A stretch of 64,000 nucleotides of DNA, from contig JASJZC010000004.1 of NCBI GenBank assembly GCA_037178855.1, positions 6,944,001 through 7,008,000 of the forward strand, read 5' to 3'. This document shows positions 56,801 through 64,000 of the stretch, piece after piece. The position numbers and the translations under genes are program-made. The notes beneath the pieces are model-generated. The model had not been told where the DNA came from. It saw only the letters and a list, made by a program, of their open reading frames with translations, and did no database searches. Each line of letters starts with the position of its first letter. The stretch's first letter is position 1. The stretch is from Oscheius sp. JU75 (taxonomy: Eukaryota; Nematoda; Chromadorea; Rhabditida; Rhabditidae).

Positions 56801-58799
56801 GAAGCAGTTGGTCAAAACCCCGTCAGCTAACTATTGGTAAGAATACAGAGACAGAGCGACATAGAGGCAAAGAGACAGAGAGACGGAGATATAGAGAGGC
56901 AGAGGGACTAATTGTAAGCGACATAGCGATAAAGAGATGGGGAGATAGAGAGATAGAGAGCCAGAGAGAGACAGAGATTTACCAGCATGTTTCAGTAATC
57001 CAACCTTCGAATCCCCATTCTCGAGACAGGAACCATCATCCGTTCTGGAAAGAGAGTCTACAGCTCCCTGCGTCTCTCCAGAACCATCTGAATCGAACCA
57101 TGAGGACGAGGAATTGATTTCTGTAAGACCGACATTCAAGTAAGTTCAGGACTGAACAAAACAGTGGGATTGTTCAGACCACAGTTCTCTCTACCGTTCA
57201 TCGACGCTGACAGCGTCTCTTCGTTGGTAGGAAACGACGATCTGACCAGGTACGAGAGACAGAGTGACAGTGACAGCGACAATTACAGGTTACGTTCTGT
57301 CAAGTCCCCTCCCAGTCGGAAAGTTTCTCGGGAAGAACCCCAGGTAGAAGAAACGATCGTCCCTCAGACAGAGCCCAGAAGGCAGCTGGAGGAAGTCAAG
57401 GTCAGTGTCTCGGTCCCTTTAACTCTCTCTCTCCCTGACTAGCGGGACCAAAAGAATCTTTAGGTTCCATTGATAGCTGTCCAGAGGGCCTCCAACGCTA
57501 CCAAAGGAAGCTGTGTTCGTCGTCTATTGACTGTCATTCGATCCAGAAGTCGGAGCCGGAGAAGGAATAGAAAACAGTCCAGTAACAGGGTAAGACTTGA
57601 CCTATGGACGAAAAGGGATAGCGACAGTAACAGTGACAGAGTGAGACTTTGAAAGTTTCAGGGAGTCCTACAGTACATGAACCTGTTCAGAAAAAAGGTA
57701 GTCAAGAGTGTGATCGAGATGCTTCTTTGTACTTTTACCCTCATTTTCGATTGCTTCTTTTAGTCCTTCTCAACTTTTTTTCTATTCAGTGTCGCTGTGT
57801 AACCATTCTGAAGTTCATTTTCAGGAACAGTACAAGTCACGCTCGGAAAATCGGGCGCGGAAGGCTCTAAGGACCATCACATTCATTCTGGGCTCATTCA
57901 TCATCCTCTGGACACCGTTCTATGTTCTGGCTACAGTTTACGGGTTCTGTGAGACTTGTAAGGTAAAAGAGACAGAGAGATAGTGAAAAAATAGATAAAG
58001 AGGAATCGAGACAGGGAGGCAGAAGACATTGAGACAGGGATGTGAAAGATAGTCAGCAGTACAAGACAGTAGCACACAGAGACAGTCACAGTAACCTACC
58101 GGTACTCCATCAAAGAACCGGCGCGCGTCGACCCTCAACTCCTTGCTCCTTCTCCTTTTAAATGGTCCCGATTCCTTATGTGCCTTTCAGTCTCAGTCCC
58201 TGTCTCCTGGTTCATTGTTCTATAGACATGCTCTCCATTCCATGAGTCAGGATAGATTACTTCGAGCCAGGCAGTCGTTCCTTCTCTTCCTTCTCCTTTA
58301 GTCCAGCGGGACCGGTAGCGACAATTCCTTTGCACCGCAGCATCAGTAGATCCTCCAGTTCCAGGGCGACGAATGTCCTGTAGACAGCAATTTTCGGCCA
58401 TAGAAACACGTCGACTGAAAGACTTGCCTAGGACATGACTTGCCAGGGATTAGACCTGACATGACAAGAATTTGTGACTTTGCCAGAGGCATAGCCTGTC
58501 GAGTAATGTCAGGGCGGCCAGTGAGTTACAAAGACAGACTGACAGTGATAGAGGAAATGACAGAGATAGAGACAGAGATAAAGAGTAAGTGACAGAGAGA
58601 GTGACAGGAACAGGAGCAGAAAGCGACAGTGTAACATTCAATCTTTCAGCAATCCCCCTCCTTCAACATGCTCTACACGATCAGCTACTACCTGTGCTAC
58701 CTTAATAGCCCCATCAACCCGTTCTGCTATGCCATGGCCAATCAGCAGTTCAAAAAGACCTTGACGCGCATTTTCAAGCTCGACTTTCATCGATCCTGA
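50898..58799 (+). CDS. gar-2: GAR-2-like muscarinic acetylcholine receptor (rhodopsin-class GPCR)
   Basis: Family role: G-protein-coupled acetylcholine receptor in neurons. All seven spans are found in phase: TM1-2 in 50898-51059 ([12 protein letters not shown]), 54581-54631, TM3 in 54948-55048 ([20 protein letters not shown] with Asp3.32 and the DRY motif split by the intron), TM4 in 55095-55390, TM5 in 55556-55643 ([17 protein letters not shown]), TM6 in about 57825-57962 ([17 protein letters not shown]) and TM7 in 58650-58799 ([20 protein letters not shown], with NPxxY). A long third intracellular loop is built from about seven small S/T-rich exons (56038-57700). The N-terminus before TM1 is only about 10 residues if ATG 50898 is used. 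The loop-3 exon chain around 56200-56830 is tentative. Segments [19 protein letters not shown] resemble GAR-2 more than GAR-3. Intron 1 (51060-54580) is 3.5 kb, gene-free, and rich in hairpin repeats. Confidence 0.88.
53310..53354. repeat. hairpin repeat (GTTGTAG family), gar-2 intron 1
   Basis: CAGAAATGTAGAACAGATC and GGGCTACAACTTTGTAGAAC form an imperfect palindrome with a central GATC. A half copy (TTGTCTACAAAGTTGTAGAGC) lies at about 53030-53050. Confidence 0.6.
53930..53980. repeat. hairpin repeat (GTTGTAG family), gar-2 intron 1
   Basis: Left arm GGTACACAAACTTGTACC, centre CTGGATCCGC, right arm TCTACAACTTTGCAGTACACC. More diverged than the other copies but the right arm is typical. Confidence 0.55.
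54162..54212. repeat. hairpin repeat (GTTGTAG family), gar-2 intron 1
   Basis: ATGTTCTGTAAAATTGTAGA and, inverted, CTACAACGTTGCAGAATAT around ACAGATCGAG. Close to the consensus seen at 12824. Confidence 0.65.
54730..54777. repeat. hairpin repeat (GTTGTAG family), gar-2 intron 2
   Basis: ATTTTGCAAAGTTGTAAAG, central TGGATCAAGGAC, right arm TATAATTTTGTAAACAT. Lies between the exons ending 54631 and starting 54948. Confidence 0.6.
55234..55284. repeat. hairpin repeat (GTTGTAG family), gar-2 intron 4
   Basis: CTGCTCTGTAAAGTTATAGAG and GGGCTACAACCTTTGCAGAAC pair around CTGACTAA. It occupies much of the 159-nt intron 55176-55334. Confidence 0.6.
56840..56990 (-). repeat. GAGACAGA purine tract in gar-2 intron
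   Basis: About 150 bp of degenerate GAGACAGA units fill most of the intron just before the exon encoding [14 protein letters not shown] second tract of the same kind lies at about 55955-56025. Confidence 0.8.
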
Positions 58800-59622
58800 G
58801 ATATTTCTGACCCCTCCAACTGTGATCCACCCATTTTGTTCTTCATTTATAGCTTTTCTCTGCTCTCATGCTCAGGTTTTCATTGAACTTTTATAAAATT
58901 TTCTTGTTGCTTCAAGCAATCTGGTCATCTCTAGTGCCATCTTTATGCTTTTAGAATGCCAGGAAGTCAGAAAATTGGGATAAGAACTTTTTTTCGGAAT
59001 CTATTGGTTGCAATCCCTATTTTGGTGCATCTCCCCGTTTGTATCAAAGTAGTCCGCAACCCCCTAGAGTCCTTTTTTAAATAGGAACCCTTCGAAATCC
59101 ACTATTGATCAGAAAATGATAAAAAGGAGCTAGAAAATAGGTAAAATATTAAAAAGTCAAAAGTTCTCGAATAAAATGCAGTTTGAATTTACGGGCTATT
59201 TCGAAACAAGAAAAGTGCACCTTCTCGAAATTCTTTTCGAAATTTGTATTTTAGAATTCGCTAGTTTCCTAGCAAATTAACTTCGATTGTCGCAATTTTT
59301 TCCTAATAAAATAGTTTCGAAACATTGACAAATGATTCGAAAAGGTATCCTGACACTGCTTTATCGTGCTTCACTGCCCTATTGGACTCCGTGAAGGTTG
59401 ATCGTCTTTGTTTTATTAATTTTTGCTGTCACGATGGTAAATTTGCTTTCTCCAGAGCCTTCTTCAAGTAGATCCTAGCCTGTGTCAGCAATAAAGACAA
59501 GCAAAAAAAGCAATATTTCGGTCGAATTGTCGAAAAAATTTCGAGAGATTTCCAGTTCTTTGCCTTCAACTCTCTTCTTCTTTGTTTTTCCTCTTGAAAT
59601 GATGGATTTTCAGAGCAGATCA
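58800..59622. other. intergenic region between gar-2 and INTS4
   Basis: AT-rich, no open frame with splice support. It holds the 3' UTR of gar-2 and the promoter of INTS4. The minus-strand frame at 59429-59623 is short and unsupported. Confidence 0.5.
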
Positions 59623-62600
59623 ATGCTCGACAAGGATCGACGGCCCGTCGCTAAGCGCAAAGTCGAGCCGGAAATCGTCCAAGACCCTAAAAGGATTAAA
59701 CAGGTTCGTTTGCTTACCCATTTCCCCCAAATCTTTCGACCATAACCACCTATCACCACCTCATTTACAGGACCAGAATGAGGTCCATCAACGCCGACTC
59801 GCTCTTCCTTCAGTTGCTCGTCGCTCCGCGGACGAGGTTCTATCCGACGTCCTAAGCAAGGTGACACAGGGCGATCGTCAGTTGGCCGGCCATCTTCTAC
59901 GCGAATTCGCCCTCGATCATCTCTCCAGCATTGGCAAGAGTGCCCTGTCAGCCACCAATCTCCTTCTGGAAGCCATTTTCAAGGTCAAACACGATCAGGT
60001 TGGTCACATTTTTGAGGAAAATGCGTGTTCTGCGATTAGGTAGCCAATCTGCTGCTCAAATACCTCAAGCATGTGTTACTCCACGTCGACGAGGAGGTAG
60101 CTAAGATGGCAATCGGTCGTGTGCTGACAGAAGGCACGAAGCTGATCGGAAAATCGAGCCTAGACGTACGAATTCTCGCTCTGATCACGGATGCCCTGGA
60201 GAGGAGGGTGGTCAAGGGACGGGACATCCCTAATAGGTCAGTTCTTTTTTCATTCTTGATTGTGAAATAATGGCTCTCCGGGTATGTATAGCCCCTAACA
60301 AGAATGAGATAGGCATTAGGAGCGGAAGAAAGCTCGTATCGAGCGTTCAAGTCAAGGGTTCGCTAAAATTTACCCTGTTGGTGACTAATCTCGAACTTTC
60401 TTTTGTAAGATTTTGAACCTTTCCTATTTGTAAACCCATACAAAAAGTTTTACACAGGATTGGCTAAATGTCAAATCACATAGTAGCTTGCTGCCGTCGG
60501 ATACAGAAATTTTCTTTGAGACTCCGTCATGTTCTCGCGCTCGCACCGTCTCGTTTTGACCCACAATCTACTATAAAAACTGAAACAACTTTTGTTATTG
60601 TGAAACGCGCCTGAGAGCGATTTGAACTAAATCATTCATTCAAGTTTTTGAGAATGTACCATCAAAATTGGTCGCTTACATATGTTATTTTTCTCGCATA
60701 GTGCATTGAGATCTGAGATCGACCGCTGCCAAGATGGTACGGGGCCAAAAGTTCAGTATGTGGAAAATTTTATGAGTCATAAAGTGACCAAATACTAAGC
60801 AACGATCCTTGCTTATCTCTCTTCTATTTCAGCCTTCTCATCTGCGCCACCCGAAGCCTCCACCACACGAACAACAGTCAGTCCCGCGTCTCCGCCACCC
60901 AGTTCTTTATCGCTCGACTCTTTAACCTTTCCCAGCCGAAATCACACGATTACGCAGAGCTCGAGAAGACCCTCATCGAGGTGACAACGGATCGAGATTC
61001 CCGAGTGCGTCTGGCTGCTGCCGACGGACTGAAAAAACTCGCCGCGGCCGAGCATCTCAGTCTCAAAGCGTACAAAATAGTCAAAGTGGTCAGTTTTTCC
61101 CGCTTTTTTTTTACCTTAAAGGACAATCGAGGTATGGGTAAACGGGTGAACGGCGAGCATTTTTTTTTTTGCAAACGGGTCCCGCAATGAAGTCTTCTGA
61201 AGATCTATCTTTCAAATTTTTCGGTGCTTTGAACTCATTTTCTCGGTTTCTATGTGTGTTCAATCAATTCGCCGTCAAATTTCACTCTAGCGTAGCCTAT
61301 TTAGACAGAAAAACTTCTGAAAAAGAGGAGAAAATGGTCGTAAAAGGTCAAAACATAGTTTCATCAGTATCCTCCATTTTTCTTAGTAATTTGTCTACGA
61401 AAGTAGACGATTATAGGGTGAAATTTGACGGCGAATCGATTGAATACACTTAGAAATTAAAAAATGTGTTTGAAGCACCTAAAAATGCAAAAGATTGATT
61501 TTCAAAGTTCGTTGCGAGACCCGTTTGAAAAAAAAAGCGCCGTTTACCCGTTCACCCATAACTGGACTGTCTTTTTAAGTTTTATTCCAGCTTGCCCAGG
61601 ACACGGACAGCCAGGTGCGCAAGCTCGTCCTGAAAATTCTACTCAGTTTTGCGCTCAAGCACCCAATGAAGGAGGTTGACGGGAAAATGCTCCTTGCTGA
61701 CGATGCCTTCTCCGCGATCTGCCATGCGATTAATGACATGGAAGTGGACGTGAGGGCCGAAGCAGCGGTTCTATTAGGGGAATTCGACTACATTTCCGAT
61801 CACTTCCTTGAGCAAACACTAGATAAGAAGCTCATGAGGACTATGAAGGTGGGCTTTCTTGAAGTGTTTTGATGCTAGAACATGCTGGGAAAATGACAAA
61901 AAAAAATGAATACATTTTTTTAAACTTCTTGGAAGACGCGAGCGTACGGGTGAGAAGCTTGTAAACAATTCAAAAAGTTTTAGTAATCAGACCAGCAAAC
62001 TTCCAAGTGAGCTTTCTTGTTCAGAGAGCTTGACATCACGAGGTGTTTTCTTGACATCAAAATTAGTCCCGTTAGCTTGTAATGAATTCTCCATTTATTT
62101 GTCGTTCAAGTACATGTTTATAGTGTAAAATTTCATGCTGAATCGATTAAACACTTTCAAGGCAAAAAAAATATGTCAAACATATTGAAAAACGCAAAAA
62201 ACGCAGTACACATGAGCCTATGGCATCTTCCAACCGCTTTACAGAATCTGTCCCTTAAACCGTGAAGGACAGTTTGTAGAAAGGCGAGGTCGTACGGGTG
62301 AGGATTTAGCAACTTTTCATGGAGAAATGTGATCATTTTTAGGGGATCCCGAATCCTATATACCTAGCATGAAACCGAGAGATTCTGAGCAAAAATCTGA
62401 GCTTCTTGACTAAACTGGCTCGAAAACCTCTCTAAAACCCCCCTTTTCCAGACCACCGGAGCCGTCAAGCTCGAGAAGACGTCGATGTTCGCCATGACGA
62501 CCCAGTCGTGGGTCAAGCCTGTCGCTGGTCAGCGCTGGAAGAACTGGAAGGAGGGCGTGGATCCCTCGAGGAAGAAGGCCAAATCCTCTGAATGGGCCAG

Positions 62601-64000
62601 CGGGAAGGATTTGAACGCTCCCGCTCCATCCAATGCCCCGAATTCTGAAGGCAGCCAGGAGGATTCGATAATTCCACAGGGAGCCTGTGGCGCCTTCGTC
62701 ACGGCCCTGGAGGACGAATTTATGAGTGTCCGCAAGGGTGCGGTCTATTCTCTGGGGAAACTGGCAGCCCACCGACCATTTTTTGCCGGAACCGCCCTGG
62801 AACACCTCACAGACATGTTCAATGACGAGATTGCCGAGGTGAGACTGGATGCCATCCTCGCCCTCACACCCCTGGTAGTACATGGACAACTTCTCAAGGA
62901 ACAGCTGGCCGTGATGCTCAAGTGCCTCGACGACGCCATGTTCGAGTCGAGACAGGCGCTGAGAGATCTCCTGGGAAAAGGGGAATTCGCCGACGCGGAA
63001 TGCATGGACATGACGACAAAGGCCCTACTAAACTGTCTACAGAGATTCCCCGGCGACAAGGAAATGATTTTTCAGTGAGTTTGATGAGTTTTGGAGTAGT
63101 TTGGTTTAAAAAGTGGGACAAATATGCCCGTTTCTTCTCAAAATAGCCTTTTGGAAAAGTTTGTCAGCCACGAGAATCAAACACGGGTCGTCTTGGTCTA
63201 AGTCCGGCTTCTAACAGGCCGAGCCACGCTGAATAAATGGATTAACATATTCAGATCGGTGGCCTCTGGGTCCTGGCCGTCTGTTTAACCATCTGAGCCA
63301 TGCCATAAAACCCCATTTTGCCAGCTAATCATCTAATTTCCAGATGCCTCAGCCAGCTCGGATCCAAGCACGGCGTCTTTGTGCACACGATGATTGACGG
63401 TCTCCTGGATTTGCACCCGATCTTCGAGCCCCAAGAGCAGGTCGTCGATAACGTCTTCTACCTTGCCCGCATCATTTTGATCCTCAGTGCCGCCACCAAC
63501 TACGAGCCCATCATCAGTCTGCTGCCCACATACGTCCAGAAACACTACAGGTATGTCGTACAGGTACTACAAATGTCGAAAATGCAATATTTATAGTTCA
63601 AAAATGCTCCAAAAGAAAATAATTTCTGAATTTACAAAATAGCATAGAGTAAAAGTTGGTGCCCATCTTTTAATTTCGAGTAGCCCAAAAATTTTTTATA
63701 TCAAAAAAACCTAAAAGGCCTTTTTTAAATCGTACTGGTAAGAGTTTAAAGTAAAAAATAAATTTCTTCAATTTCCAGATTTATGCGAGCTTCGGCTCCG
63801 CATCTCGTCAGCCCCATTCGAACCCTGGATGAGCGTTTTGCTCTGAACAGCAACGTACCCGCGCTTGTCACAGAGGGCGAGGTCAAGGCCGAAATCCTCG
63901 GCCAAACCTATGCGAAACTCTTGGACTCTTTCAATCCACCGACTCTTCAAGAACGGAACCAGACCCGCGAATTCGTCTCCAGTGATGCCGAGGCAATCTG
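59623..64000 (+). CDS. INTS4: Integrator complex subunit 4, 3' truncated
   Basis: Family role: HEAT-repeat scaffold of the Integrator cleavage module (with INTS9/INTS11) that processes snRNAs and attenuates nascent transcripts. ATG 59623 lies 9 nt after a GATTTTCAG acceptor. A basic N-terminus (MLDKDRRPVAKRKVEPEIVQ) precedes HEAT repeats: LEAIFKVKHDQVANLLLKYL, VRLAAADGLKKLAAAEHLSL, DTDSQVRKLVLKILLSFALK and VDVRAEAAVLLGEFDYISDH. The diagnostic block is GACGAFVTALEDEFMSVRKG, LTDMFNDEIAEVRLDAILAL, then CLSQLGSKHGVFVHTMIDGL, matching human INTS4 (GACGAFVHGLEDEMYEVR, VDMFNDEIEEVRLQSI, CLKFLGSRHP). The frame is open at the right edge of the window. Introns contain a 427-bp MITE (61134-61560) and a SINE-like copy (63139-63231). 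Confidence 0.9.
61134..61560. mobile_element. 427-bp palindromic MITE in an INTS4 intron
   Basis: The two halves are reverse complements over almost their whole length. Left end: TATGGGTAAACGGGTGAACG; right end read inverted: TATGGGTGAACGGGTAAACG. Inner blocks pair too: GCAAACGGGTCCCGCAA with TCAAACGGGTCTCGCAA, and TCGCCGTCAAATTTCAC is identical in both arms. There is no coding capacity. Related fragments lie at 35590-35730 and around 62110-62165. Non-autonomous DNA transposon is the likely nature. Confidence 0.85.
62100..62175 (+). repeat. fragment related to the 61.1-kb MITE
   Basis: ATAGTGTAAAATTTCATGCTG followed by AATCGATTAAACACTTTCAAG matches the inner right arm of the element at about 61415-61450 (GTGAAATTTGACGGCGAATC, GATTGAATACACTTAG). 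In the next INTS4 intron. Confidence 0.5.
63139..63231 (-). repeat. tRNA-derived SINE-like copy in INTS4 intron
   Basis: On the minus strand: AGCGTGGCTCGGCCTGTTAG (A box region), GACGACCCGTGTTTGATTCT (B box), then GCTGACAAACTTTTCCAAAA and GGCTATTTTGAG. The post-B-box tail is shared with 44189-44275. A further A-box-like stretch, TGGCTCAGATGGTTAAAC, lies on the minus strand at about 63280-63300. Confidence 0.7.

Overview
The window is a nematode nuclear DNA segment. Genes are split into many short exons by introns that are often only 35-60 nt, and acceptors fit the nematode TTTTCAG-type consensus. Start codons of seven genes lie 0-13 nt after an acceptor that has no visible upstream exon, as expected for spliced-leader trans-splicing. 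Recognisable products point the same way: a GAR-2-like muscarinic receptor, a FEM-2/POPX-type PP2C and an EPAC. No prokaryotic feature (operon, Shine-Dalgarno site, CRISPR) is present. Exon models below were assembled by eye from donor/acceptor sites and reading phase; they are not RNA-supported.

Layout. 1-4.6 kb: 3' part of a ubinuclein-like histone-chaperone gene (+). 4.6-8.5 kb: repeat-laden DNA without a clear gene. 8.5-15.5 kb: EPAC/RAPGEF4-type cAMP-regulated Rap exchange factor (+). 15.8-17.6 kb: unrecognised 384-residue protein (-), convergent with EPAC. 17.7-22.8 kb: poorly resolved gene(s), of which the last two + strand exons are clear. 23.0-25.3 kb: eIF2B alpha (-), divergent from a small predicted secreted protein (+, 25.6-25.9 kb). 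26.4-28.5 kb: FEM-2/POPX-like phosphatase (+). 29.8-30.3 kb: PPP1R11 (-), divergent from Ku80 (+, 30.7-35.2 kb). 35.9-38.2 kb: PPP2R3C-like PP2A B'' subunit (+). 39.5-44.9 kb: NCOA5-like RGG/RS protein (+). 45.6-45.9 kb: intronless protein with BEL/Pao-gag-like zinc knuckles (+). 46.1-50.3 kb: minus-strand membrane-protein genes, including a gustatory-receptor-like 7TM gene. 50.9-58.8 kb: GAR-2-like muscarinic receptor (+). 59.6 kb to the end: Integrator subunit 4 (+, 3' truncated).

Two kinds of gene alternate. Ubinuclein, EPAC, the unknown minus gene, the GR-like gene and gar-2 have introns crowded with AGAGACAG/CTCTGTCT tracts. EIF2B1, PPP1R11, Ku80, PPP2R3C and INTS4 have AT-rich introns without them; instead they (and the NCOA5-like gene) hold foldback elements, tRNA-derived SINE-like copies and other inverted elements.

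The most interesting items are two paralogous C/D-box snoRNA candidates inside introns of the fem-2-like and Ku80 genes, a 427-bp near-complete palindrome (MITE) in INTS4 with relatives elsewhere, a second foldback in EIF2B1 that shares a core with a perfect hairpin in the ubinuclein gene, a 50-nt hairpin family concentrated in gar-2 introns, and the GR-like receptor.
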